From positions 1-18,239 of the forward strand of contig JAIWOG010000303.1 of the NCBI GenBank assembly GCA_020217035.1: a stretch of DNA of 18,239 nucleotides. Reading direction: 5' to 3'. Shown here piece by piece: positions 1 through 7,048 of the stretch. The stretch is from Magnetospirillum sp. (GTDB lineage: Bacteria > Pseudomonadota > Alphaproteobacteria > Rhodospirillales > Magnetospirillaceae). A program made the translations under genes and the position numbers. Positions within the stretch are counted from its first letter, which is position 1, and each line of letters begins with the position of its first letter. The notes under the pieces were generated by a model, which made no database searches, was not told where the DNA came from, and saw only the letters and a list, made by a program, of their open reading frames with translations.

Positions 1-317
<317 letters not shown>

Positions 318-372
318 CTAGCCTTCGGAATAGGTCGGCGGGACATCGGTCTCCGCCTCTGCTCCCATAGAG

Positions 373-387
373 GCAATGGGCGTGCCA
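373..387 (-). promoter_or_regulatory. Sigma-54 promoter of nifH
   Basis: On the minus strand the site reads TGGCACG-CCCA-TTGC, a perfect match to the -24/-12 consensus TGGCACG-N4-TTGC. The predicted transcript start is near 362, giving a leader of about 65 nt before the nifH ATG. Two NifA activator sites lie 71-105 bp further upstream, the usual distance. Confidence 0.93.
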
Positions 388-419
388 ACTTTTCGAAACA
401 ACGAAAAAATAAATAAAAA

Positions 420-432
420 CAATATATTGATA
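420..432 (-). promoter_or_regulatory. IHF binding site between nifH promoter and NifA sites
   Basis: The plus-strand sequence CAATATATTGATA is the reverse complement of the full IHF consensus WATCAANNNNTTR with no mismatch. It lies in an AT-rich stretch between the -24/-12 element and the NifA sites, where IHF bends DNA so that bound NifA can reach sigma-54 polymerase. The match is read directly. Binding is inferred. Confidence 0.7.
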
Positions 433-457
433 TGTTTTGTGGGGTGGTTTTGGCAGG

Positions 458-473
458 TGTCGGGAAGCCGACA
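458..473. promoter_or_regulatory. NifA upstream activator site 1 (nifH/draT)
   Basis: TGTCGGGAAGCCGACA matches the NifA site TGT-N10-ACA, with the extended palindrome TGTCG-N6-CGACA seen at other promoters in this window. The site is symmetric, so it can serve nifH to the left and draT to the right. Confidence 0.9.
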
Positions 474-476
474 CAC

Positions 477-492
477 TGTTGCAAGCCACACA
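477..492. promoter_or_regulatory. NifA upstream activator site 2 (nifH/draT)
   Basis: TGTTGCAAGCCACACA fits TGT-N10-ACA, but its inner bases are less symmetric than those of site 1. It starts 19 bp (about two helical turns) from site 1, so both would face the same side of the DNA. It lies about 60-75 bp upstream of the draT -24 element. Confidence 0.75.
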
Positions 493-549
493 TTGTCCTT
501 CAAAAATTGTGGATATTTCCGGAAAGGCGCGGTTTCCCTCTTTGCTGCG

Positions 550-565
550 GGGCACAAAAATTGCA
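550..565 (+). promoter_or_regulatory. Probable sigma-54 promoter of draTG
   Basis: GGGCACA-AAAA-TTGCA has the invariant GG-N10-GC spacing and a perfect -12 element. The -24 element differs from consensus at its first and last bases. A start near 576 would give a leader of about 24 nt before the draT GTG. The NifA sites at 458-492 are at normal activator distance. Confidence 0.75.
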
Positions 566-599
566 TGGTGCACAAGGGCAAGGATGGGAGAGTGACGGC

Positions 600-1412
600 G
601 TGACAGCGAAGCAAAAGCGCAGTTTCGGCCAGTCCACCAATCTGGTGGGGCTGCCCACCGAGCTTCTGGGGTGTCGTGAATTCAACGACTATCCCCAGGA
701 CATGCACATTTCCGGTGCCCGCGAAATGAACAAAAGCCTGTTCGAGATGCTGTCGCAGGCGCCCGACCTCGCTGATGCCGGCATCGCCTTCCACGCTTAC
801 ATGCATGCCATGTTCGGCACCGATCCCGACCAGATGGAAGGCGGCGGCAAGGCGCGGCGCTACCGTTCGTCGTTCCTACGCCTGTTGAAAGGATGGGGCT
901 ACGACAGCAACGGGCCGGAAGGCGCGGTGCTGAAAGGCTGGGTGCAAAGCCGCTTCGGCTTGTTCCCCACCTACCACAAGGCCGTCATCGACCGCATCTC
1001 GGGGCCGGTGTGGACGGCTTATGTGGAAGAAAAGATGTCGTCGCGCTTCCACAACAACGCCATCCACACCCAGTTGGACATGCTGTACGAATTCTGCCAA
1101 TGGGCCTTGGCCAGTTTCGTGGCGCCTGGGCAAAAGCACATCACGCTCTATCGCGGCACCAATTCCTTCGATGAACATCAGATTGTCGAACGTCTGGACC
1201 GCCGTCGGGTGGTCATGCGCATCAACAACCTGGCGTCGTTTTCCGAACATCGCGACGTCGCCGGCTGTTTCGGCGACATCATCGTTACCGCCCAGGTCCC
1301 GGCGGTGAAGGTGGTTTTCTTCAACTCGCTGCTGCCCATCCATCCGCTGAAGGGCGAAGGCGAGTATCTGGTCATTGGGGGCGAGTATCTGGTGGACGCC
1401 AGCTACCTTTAG
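600..1412 (+). CDS. draT: NAD+-dinitrogen-reductase ADP-D-ribosyltransferase DraT
   Basis: Transfers ADP-ribose from NAD+ to the target Arg of NifH and so switches nitrogenase off after ammonium addition or energy loss. The protein has 270 residues and a GTG start at 600. GGGAG lies 9 nt upstream, and homology to DraT (SFGQSTNLVGLPT) begins just after this start. A longer in-frame reading from 432 has no DraT-like sequence before residue 57 and would run across the promoter. The R-S-E pattern of ADP-ribosyltransferases is visible: R185 in TLYRG, S213-F-S215 in ASFSEH, and E253-x-E255 in KGEGEYLVIGG. draG follows after 14 nt, so the two form an operon. DraT activity is known to be controlled by PII proteins, and glnK is at the other end of this window. 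Confidence 0.96.
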   Translation: MTAKQKRSFGQSTNLVGLPTELLGCREFNDYPQDMHISGAREMNKSLFEMLSQAPDLADAGIAFHAYMHAMFGTDPDQMEGGGKARRYRSSFLRLLKGWGYDSNGPEGAVLKGWVQSRFGLFPTYHKAVIDRISGPVWTAYVEEKMSSRFHNNAIHTQLDMLYEFCQWALASFVAPGQKHITLYRGTNSFDEHQIVERLDRRRVVMRINNLASFSEHRDVAGCFGDIIVTAQVPAVKVVFFNSLLPIHPLKGEGEYLVIGGEYLVDASYL

Positions 1413-1426
1413 GAAAGACGGGTTCG

Positions 1427-2308
1427 ATGGAACAACAGATCCCTATGCTTGAACGAGCCTTGGGGGCTTACCTGGGATTGGCCGTCGGCGACGCCTTGGG
1501 CGCCACGGTGGAATTCCTGACCAAGGGCGAGATCCAAAGCCAATACGGCGTGCACCGCAAGATGGTCGGCGGCGGCTGGCTGCACCTGCCGCCGGGCCAG
1601 GTCACCGACGACACCGAGATGTCGCTGGCCCTGGGCCGTTCGCTGATCCGCATGGGCCGCTTCGACGCGGTGGACACCTGCGACGAATTCGCCGCCTGGC
1701 TGAAATCGGGGCCGGTGGACATCGGCAACACCTGTCGGCGCGGCATCCGCCGCTACATGCTGCATGGAACCGTCGACGGTCCGTTCTGCGACGGCGACGC
1801 TGGCAACGGCGCCGCCATGCGGGTGCTGCCCCTGGCCTTGGCCAGCCTGAACCAACCCGACCGGGTCGAGCCCTGGACCTTGGCCCAGTGTCACATCACC
1901 CACAACCATCCGCTTTCCGACGCGGCATCGCTGTGTATGGTGCGCATGGTCCAGGCCCTGTTGCGGGGCGAGGGCATGCGTGGCGCCAGGGCCATCGCCA
2001 CCCAATTGGTAGACCAGCACAAAAGCTTCAAGTTCGAGGTGTTCAAGGGCCAAAGCACGGCCTATGTGGTCGACACCATGCAGACGGTGCTGCATTTCTA
2101 CTTCGTCACCGATTCGTTCCAGGATTGCCTGATCCAGACGGTGAACCAGGGCGGCGACGCCGACACCACCGGGGCCATGGTCGGCATGCTGGCCGGCGCC
2201 ACCTATGGCGTGACCGCCATCCCGCGTGCCTGGTTGGGCAAGTTGGACAAGGGCGTGGCCGACGAGATCCGCGACCAGGTGCCGAAATTGCTGGCCATCG
2301 GGGGGTGA
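1427..2308 (+). CDS. draG: ADP-ribosyl-[dinitrogen reductase] hydrolase DraG
   Basis: Removes ADP-ribose from the modified NifH Arg and so restores nitrogenase. It has 293 residues, the normal length for this dimetal ADP-ribosylglycohydrolase family. Metal-ligand motifs are visible in order: GLAVGDALGA (17-26), TDDTEM (60-65), the central NGAAMR (127-132), THNHP (158-162), and GGDADTTGAM (242-251) with D244 and D246. The start is the ATG at 1427, with AGGAAAG 9 nt before it. In relatives DraG is held at the membrane by a GlnK-AmtB complex under ammonium excess, and both partners are encoded at the right end of the window. Its stop lies one base from the stop of the convergent ArsC-like gene. 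Confidence 0.97.
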   Translation: MEQQIPMLERALGAYLGLAVGDALGATVEFLTKGEIQSQYGVHRKMVGGGWLHLPPGQVTDDTEMSLALGRSLIRMGRFDAVDTCDEFAAWLKSGPVDIGNTCRRGIRRYMLHGTVDGPFCDGDAGNGAAMRVLPLALASLNQPDRVEPWTLAQCHITHNHPLSDAASLCMVRMVQALLRGEGMRGARAIATQLVDQHKSFKFEVFKGQSTAYVVDTMQTVLHFYFVTDSFQDCLIQTVNQGGDADTTGAMVGMLAGATYGVTAIPRAWLGKLDKGVADEIRDQVPKLLAIGG

Positions 2309-2309
2309 T

Positions 2310-2729
2310 TCAGGCCGCTGGCGGCGGGCAGGGCGAGGCGGTTTCGTGCTTGGGGCAGCCTTCGCCGACGCCCGAGGCGTTCAGGCCGATCCAGGCGGCG
2401 ACCTTGGCTTCGTCCCAGCCGACCATGCGGTCTTCCCCCACCTGCATCAGCGGGCGGCGGATCAGCAGGTGGTTTTCCTGCAGCAATTCCAGCGCCTTGG
2501 TCGGCCCCAGCCGCTCGGGGACGATTTCCCCCGACTTCACCTGCGGCGCGGCGCGGTTGAACCATTCGGCCACCGGCAGGCGACCCAGGAAGGCCAGCAA
2601 CTGGGCGCCGCTCCACGGATGCGACAACAGGTCGCGGACCTCCAATTGATGTCCCGAATCCGACAATGTCTTCTTTTGCCGGGCATTGCCGCCACAGCCG
2701 GGCTTTTCATAGAAGATCACAAAGGCCAT
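2310..2729 (-). CDS. ArsC/Spx-like nitrogenase-associated protein
   Basis: A 139-residue thioredoxin-fold protein of the arsenate-reductase/Spx type. It matches the group annotated as nitrogenase-associated protein, related to NifO of Azotobacter. FYEKPGCGGNARQKK (6-20) aligns with the ArsC active-site loop, with the single cysteine C12. The segment ERLGPTKALELL and the later LLIRRPLM (88-95), with its conserved Arg-Pro, are typical of the family. The last 20 residues are Pro/Ala-rich and carry two more cysteines. No function has been shown for this group. The start ATG has GGAGTGA upstream. It follows the heme oxygenase gene by 19 nt, so it probably belongs to the bacteriophytochrome operon. 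Confidence 0.82.
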   Translation of the reverse strand: MAFVIFYEKPGCGGNARQKKTLSDSGHQLEVRDLLSHPWSGAQLLAFLGRLPVAEWFNRAAPQVKSGEIVPERLGPTKALELLQENHLLIRRPLMQVGEDRMVGWDEAKVAAWIGLNASGVGEGCPKHETASPCPPPAA

Positions 2730-2748
2730 GGGTCACTCCGGGACTGCG

Positions 2749-3339
2749 TCAGCGAGGAACGACGGGCCTTTCCACGAACCGGTCGAACCAAGTGGCGATG
2801 TCGTCGAACAACCGTCTTGCCGCCGTGATCGCCAGGTCCTGCTGATGGGAAGGGCAGGTCGCCTCGGCCAAGCAGCAAAATCGGTGCCAGGTGTCGGGAT
2901 CGTTGCGGCCGAAGAAGGCCATCGGCGCCCGCTTGCCCAACTGGGCCTGGATCCGTGGCGCCAGGACCGCCGCTCCCATCACCGAGCCTTCCAGCACGTA
3001 GCGCATGCCCACATACTCGGGCAGGTCCGCGGGCAGGGTGCCGGGCCATTGTGGCAGGTTGCCGGGCAAGTGGTCCAATTGCTTCAGGTCGTCGGTCAGC
3101 AGGGCGGCCCGAGCCAGCGGCAATTCGGCGAAGGCCGCCATGGCGGGGGTTTGGTGGCAGGCGGAAAACGCCCGTTCCAGCGGCTGGTGCACGCCCAGCA
3201 AGGCCCGCAGGACCAGGGCATAGCTGTCCTGGGTCAAGCTGCCGTCCACCAGTGGGCGCATCAACGGGTGGCGGTCGACCTTGTGGTGGCCCTGACGGGT
3301 GCCCAGGCGCAGGGCGTCGCGCAAACCGCTGTCAGACAC
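2749..3339 (-). CDS. bphO: Biliverdin-producing heme oxygenase (BphO-type)
   Basis: Cleaves heme to biliverdin, CO and iron. Biliverdin is the chromophore of the phytochrome encoded just upstream. The chosen start is the GTG at 3339, giving 196 residues, usual for bacterial heme oxygenases. It overlaps the end of the kinase gene by 8 bases, which suggests translational coupling. A longer reading frame starting at 3423 adds only out-of-frame kinase sequence. Visible signatures are LRLGTRQGHHK (10-20) with the candidate proximal heme ligand H18 in the T-x3-H pattern, and RYVLEGSVMGAAV (113-125), the distal-helix motif usually written EGSxLGG. The pairing with bphP is classical. Its place inside a nif cluster is not. 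Confidence 0.87.
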   Translation of the reverse strand: MSDSGLRDALRLGTRQGHHKVDRHPLMRPLVDGSLTQDSYALVLRALLGVHQPLERAFSACHQTPAMAAFAELPLARAALLTDDLKQLDHLPGNLPQWPGTLPADLPEYVGMRYVLEGSVMGAAVLAPRIQAQLGKRAPMAFFGRNDPDTWHRFCCLAEATCPSHQQDLAITAARRLFDDIATWFDRFVERPVVPR

Positions 3340-5617
3340 CGGCTGACAGCCGCTCGGGGGGGAACAGCAGGATGACGCGGGTGCCCATACCCGGCTCGCT
3401 TTCCAAGTGAATGGTGCCGCCATGCAATTCGATCAGCGACTTGACGATGGGTAGTCCCAGTCCGGTGCCGCGGCGGGTGATGTCGATCGTGTCGTCCCCC
3501 TGGCGGAAGGGTTCCAGCACCCGTTGCAGCAAATTGGGGGGAATTCCCTTGCCGCTGTCGGCGATCTCCAACCTAAGGCCGCCATCGTCCTGCCGGGCGG
3601 CGATGATGGTGATGGTTCCATCCGCCGGGGTGAACTTGATGGCGTTGGACAGCAGGTTGATGACCATTTGCAGCATCATCCGCCGATCGGCCCAAAGTGG
3701 CGGCAGATCGGGGGCAAGGACCAGGTCCAGGCGGACATGGGCCTCGCGCAACAGCGAAGACATCAATTGCCGGGAATACTCGCACAAGGCGGCCAGGTCG
3801 ACCTTTTCCTCGTTCAGGTCGAATCCGCCGGCCTCGATCTTGGACAGGTCCAGCACGTCGTTGATCATGGACAACAGGTGCCGGGCAGCCTCCAGGATGT
3901 TGTCGACGCTACCTTTCTGCCGTCCGTTCAACGGGCCGTAAACTTCCATGGACAACAATTCGCTGAAGCCCAGGATGGCGTTCATCGGCGTCCGCAACTC
4001 GTGGCTCATATGGGCCAGGAAGCGGGATTTCGCCTTGTCGCTTTCCGCCAGTTGCAGGTTCAGGTTCTTGATGGTCCGCATCTGACGCAAGATGACGTCG
4101 TTGAGCGCCGTGCGCAGCGAGCGGGCGATCTCGATCTTCCAGTCCGGCCAGGGACGGGAATGACCACGCTTGACCTCCACCCAGCGTTCGAAGGACTGGC
4201 GGGGCAGATAGTCGCCCCGATCCTTGTCGATCCGGACCTGGCAGGGCGACTTGCCGCCCCAGATGGTGGTGCGCACCGTCTCGGGACGGAACCACATGAT
4301 CATGTGTTGCGCCCAGTCGCCGACGGAAATGCCCAAGACGCCGCTGGCGGTCGCCGTGTGGTCGGCGAATTCCGGCAGGTGCTGACTGATGCAGTCGCTG
4401 GCGTAGACACCGTTGACCAGATTGCGGCGGCAGAATTCCGCCAAATGGATCACTGCCGCGCTGTTCGGCGCACTGCCGACGGTGCGCACTTCCAGCGGGC
4501 GGCCGCTGCCGTCGTCATAGACCACCGCCGCGCCCGACGAGGCGAAGAAGATGTCGGTCAGCTTGACCTCGCCTTCGACCAAGGGCGAGACGAAGTCGTC
4601 GGCGCCGGCGATCTGTTCCAGCAGACGGGCGTGCAGGATGGTGTGCAGCGCCCGCGCGTCCTTTTCCTCGGCGGTCTCGCAGGCATGCAGCGCCAAGGCG
4701 TAGGTCTGGGTCAAGCCCATCACCCGGTGTCTTGCGCCTTGGCTGACCCGGTGTGATTGGCGATGGTGCCCCACCACCAGCCCCCACAACGCGCCGCCCG
4801 AGATGATGGAGGCGGAAAAGGAACCGTCCACCCCCAGGTTGCGCTGATAAAGGCGATGCATGGGGGAAACCGGACGTGCCCGGCAGCGCCCCAGGTTGTA
4901 AGGACGGCCACTTCGCGGGTTGATCGGGTGGTTCAAGGGCGAATCCCGGTAATCGCGTGACGGCGTGAACCGCAGCGGAGCCCGCAGATAAAGGGTGCGG
5001 GCTTGCGCGGGGATGTCGTCGGCGGGGAAGTGAAAACCCTTGAAGCTTTCGTCGAAATCGGCGGCCAGGCTTTCCCCCAGGACCGAGCCGTGGCCTTCCT
5101 TGTCGAAGCGGTAGACCAGCACCCGTTCCATGCCGGTCAGCAGCCGCAAGTTGTCGCACAGGATTTGGCTGAGCGCTTCCAGCGAGGTGGCGTCGCGCAT
5201 GCGCTGCATGGCGTCCAGCACGATCCACATGTCGCGGGCGTGGTCGTGGTCGCAGTCCTGGCTGGGTTCGATCTCGCACAGCAAGACCTCGTCTTCCATA
5301 TGCAGGAACAACTCGGCGCCGTAAGGCGGCCAGTTTTCGGCGCCCAGTTCCAGCAAGATGCCGTTGTCGTGTCGGGCGCGGCCGTCGTCGCGGGCGTCGC
5401 GGATTTGCCGAAGGCATTCGGCGGGCAGCAAGCCGTCCAGACGGCCCGGAAAGGGACGCTCGGCGCTGTGCGGCCAAAGATCGGCGGCATTATCCGAATA
5501 AGCCAGGATGTCCAGGCTATCAGGATCGGCGCAGACCAGCAGCACATGGGGTTGGACGCTGCCTGGCGCGTGGATGGGTTCTTGTTCGCAAGGAATTGCG
5601 GAAGGAATGGTGTTCAC
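3332..5617 (-). CDS. bphP: Bacteriophytochrome sensor histidine kinase
   Basis: A 761-residue cytoplasmic red/far-red photoreceptor kinase. Order: PAS domain (about 15-125), GAF (about 140-310), PHY (about 325-500), dimerisation/phosphoacceptor domain (about 530-600) and ATPase domain (about 645-755). C10 in CEQEPIHAPGS is the biliverdin-binding cysteine position. PADDIPAQAR (198-207) corresponds to the usual PASDIP motif, with Ser replaced by Asp and D201 kept. SPMH (H254) and GHH (284-285) are the conserved chromophore-pocket histidines. PRQSF (472-476) and the upstream WGG belong to the PHY tongue. H539 in HMSHELRTP is the phosphoacceptor. N658, DSGKGIP (687-693) and GTGLGLP (717-723) are the ATP-binding boxes. 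There is no receiver domain and no response regulator next to it, so the output partner is unknown. The start is a GTG with no clear Shine-Dalgarno sequence. Confidence 0.95.
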   Translation of the reverse strand: MNTIPSAIPCEQEPIHAPGSVQPHVLLVCADPDSLDILAYSDNAADLWPHSAERPFPGRLDGLLPAECLRQIRDARDDGRARHDNGILLELGAENWPPYGAELFLHMEDEVLLCEIEPSQDCDHDHARDMWIVLDAMQRMRDATSLEALSQILCDNLRLLTGMERVLVYRFDKEGHGSVLGESLAADFDESFKGFHFPADDIPAQARTLYLRAPLRFTPSRDYRDSPLNHPINPRSGRPYNLGRCRARPVSPMHRLYQRNLGVDGSFSASIISGGALWGLVVGHHRQSHRVSQGARHRVMGLTQTYALALHACETAEEKDARALHTILHARLLEQIAGADDFVSPLVEGEVKLTDIFFASSGAAVVYDDGSGRPLEVRTVGSAPNSAAVIHLAEFCRRNLVNGVYASDCISQHLPEFADHTATASGVLGISVGDWAQHMIMWFRPETVRTTIWGGKSPCQVRIDKDRGDYLPRQSFERWVEVKRGHSRPWPDWKIEIARSLRTALNDVILRQMRTIKNLNLQLAESDKAKSRFLAHMSHELRTPMNAILGFSELLSMEVYGPLNGRQKGSVDNILEAARHLLSMINDVLDLSKIEAGGFDLNEEKVDLAALCEYSRQLMSSLLREAHVRLDLVLAPDLPPLWADRRMMLQMVINLLSNAIKFTPADGTITIIAARQDDGGLRLEIADSGKGIPPNLLQRVLEPFRQGDDTIDITRRGTGLGLPIVKSLIELHGGTIHLESEPGMGTRVILLFPPERLSAGV

Positions 5618-5645
5618 TGTCGCAATACGAAAGTTTTAATTGGTA

Positions 5646-5658
5646 GCTCAGTCTGAGC
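5646..5658. promoter_or_regulatory. Palindrome upstream of bphP
   Basis: GCTCAG-T-CTGAGC is a perfect 6-bp inverted repeat around one central base, 29 bp upstream of the bphP GTG. It lies in the only stretch that could hold that gene's promoter. The symmetry suggests an operator for a dimeric regulator, but no regulator is identified. Chance occurrence is possible. Confidence 0.3.
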
Positions 5659-5708
5659 CCAAATCCTGGTGATCGCAAGGACTGAGTTCCGCGTCATGCG
5701 CAAAGAAA

Positions 5709-5732
5709 GGGGGCGCCCCGAAGAGCGCCCCC
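5709..5732 (-). terminator. Rho-independent terminator of the nifB-ferredoxin operon
   Basis: GGGGGCGC and GCGCCCCC form an 8-bp GC-only stem with an 8-nt loop, 28 bp after the stop codon of the [2Fe-2S] ferredoxin. Read on the minus strand, the stem is followed by TTTCTTTG. It separates the nif operon from bphP on the same strand. Confidence 0.85.
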
Positions 5733-5759
5733 CCGATATCGATCCGCGTGCTTCCGCCA

Positions 5760-6143
5760 TCAACGCCGCAGATCGATCTCGACCCCGGCTTCGCCGGAGA
5801 ACTCAACCAGGATGTCTTCGTCCCGCACGATGTACTGGCACGCCAGACGGTAGGGCGGGGGCATGTCTTCCACTTCGGTCTTGGCCAACAGATCCTTGGA
5901 CAGCTTGCCGTTCACCGACAAGGTCAGCTTTTCCTTGTCGGTCAGGTGGATGGCCTTGGGGGCGTTGGGGCCCAGATGGGTCACCTTGATCAGGCACGAG
6001 CCGCACTCGCCGTCCTGACACTGGAACGGGATTTCGATGTTGTTGGCCTTGGCCACCGCCAGAAGGGTGCCGTTGTCGCCGGCGACGGCGTAGACGGTGA
6101 TGTTCTTGGCAAGCGTCGGTCCGCTGAAGGTTACGTTGGCCAT
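5760..6143 (-). CDS. [2Fe-2S] ferredoxin, nif-associated
   Basis: A 127-residue plant/adrenodoxin-type ferredoxin. Cluster ligands C42, C47 and C50 lie in CQDGECGSC, with C102 in RLACQY (pattern C-x4-C-x2-C...C). The N-terminal part (VTFSGPTLAKNITVYAV) is the beta-grasp start seen in FdxC/FdxD-type nif ferredoxins. It probably carries electrons within nitrogenase assembly or delivery. Which specific paralogue it represents cannot be settled here, so no symbol is given. The ATG at 6143 has AAGGAG 9 nt before it. It is the last gene of the nifB operon, 34 nt after the SIR2-like gene and before a strong terminator. Confidence 0.9.
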   Translation of the reverse strand: MANVTFSGPTLAKNITVYAVAGDNGTLLAVAKANNIEIPFQCQDGECGSCLIKVTHLGPNAPKAIHLTDKEKLTLSVNGKLSKDLLAKTEVEDMPPPYRLACQYIVRDEDILVEFSGEAGVEIDLRR

Positions 6144-6177
6144 CTTGGAATTGCTCCTTGGGGATTTGTCGGAAGGG

Positions 6178-7044
6178 TCACAGAACCGGGGCTGTCGCCA
6201 CCAGCACCTCGGCCGCCTGGGCCAAGGGCATGGAAACCGGGATGATGTTCTCGATCTCCATGAACTTCTTCTCGTTGGGGGTCAGGTCCTCCATGGGCAC
6301 GATGGCGTAGCGCGGCCCCTTGGAATGCTTGGTCAGACAGCGGGCGAAAGTGCGCAGGATCTGGTCGTAGAAACGGCAGCCGATGAACACGAAGCCCATT
6401 TCGGCGCGGCGCTGCTTGACCGTCTCGGGGATCGGCGTCTGGATGTCGATGTCGGTCAACACCTCGACGTAATCGGCGTCCGATGCCAGCACGTCGCCGG
6501 CCGGCTGGGCGGCGCCGTGCGGCTTGTAAAGCACGGTCGAAGCCTTGGCGCCGTCGTCATAGCCCATCTCGGCGCCATCGGGGGCATAGGCGCGGAACCA
6601 CGGCGCGTCGCCGGTGCGCCGGGCCTTGGAGGTGCCCTGGAACAGCGCCCAGTCGGATCGGGCCTCGCCCAGGGCCTGGGCCATGGTTCCGTCGTACCAG
6701 GTGTCGACGATCAGCGGCAATTGGGTGCGGCCGGCCAGCCAGCGGTGCAGGGCGCTGGGTTGGGGAACCGGCTTGAAGATTTCCAGCATCAGCTTGTCCA
6801 GCGTCACCCGGTGCCGGAACGTCTCGATGTATTGGGCGGTGTGCCACATGTTGTTGCGGATGCGGCCGGGCACCGCCACCCGCTTGCACAAGCGCTGTGA
6901 CAATTCCCGCGCCCCCGTCGGCACCGGCCAGGGTTCGGGGGTCAGGGTCAGCACTTCGGGGCCCAGGAAGGGCACCAATTGGCCGGCCACGATCCGATGC
7001 CCCAGATCGGTGACGAGTTCAACGGGGGAGACGGGAACGTTCAT
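6178..7044 (-). CDS. SIR2-like domain protein in the nif operon
   Basis: A 288-residue soluble protein whose motif order resembles the SIR2_2 branch of NAD-binding proteins. GQLVPFLGPEVL (21-32) stands where the glycine-rich GAG-type loop lies. IVDTWYDGTM (112-121) aligns with the family's TTNYD segment. VLYKPHGA (171-178) corresponds to the K-x-H-G motif, with H176. GFVFIGCRFYDQILR (217-231) matches the late GfSlxD segment. The catalytic Asn of TTNYD is Trp (W116) here, so NAD+ cleavage is doubtful and a binding or assembly role is possible. It starts 4 nt after the nifT stop, tightly inside the nif operon, so a role in nitrogen fixation is likely but unknown. SIR2 assignment is by motif reading only. 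Confidence 0.72.
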   Translation of the reverse strand: MNVPVSPVELVTDLGHRIVAGQLVPFLGPEVLTLTPEPWPVPTGARELSQRLCKRVAVPGRIRNNMWHTAQYIETFRHRVTLDKLMLEIFKPVPQPSALHRWLAGRTQLPLIVDTWYDGTMAQALGEARSDWALFQGTSKARRTGDAPWFRAYAPDGAEMGYDDGAKASTVLYKPHGAAQPAGDVLASDADYVEVLTDIDIQTPIPETVKQRRAEMGFVFIGCRFYDQILRTFARCLTKHSKGPRYAIVPMEDLTPNEKKFMEIENIIPVSMPLAQAAEVLVATAPVL

Positions 7045-7048
7045 GGGC

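Noticed and set aside
526..545. Alternative sigma-54 element for draT ending in TTTGC at 541-545
   Set aside because: The nearest GG is one base out of the required GG-N10-GC spacing. The element at 550-565 fits exactly.
432..599. N-terminal extension of draT from an upstream ATG
   Set aside because: The added 56 residues show no DraT similarity and would begin upstream of the sigma-54 box and its predicted start. GTG at 600 with a Shine-Dalgarno sequence fits the family.
5638..5670. tRNA-like GGTAGCTCAG string
   Set aside because: It resembles a D-arm, but no acceptor stem, anticodon arm or T-arm can be folded around it. It is part of a short palindrome instead.
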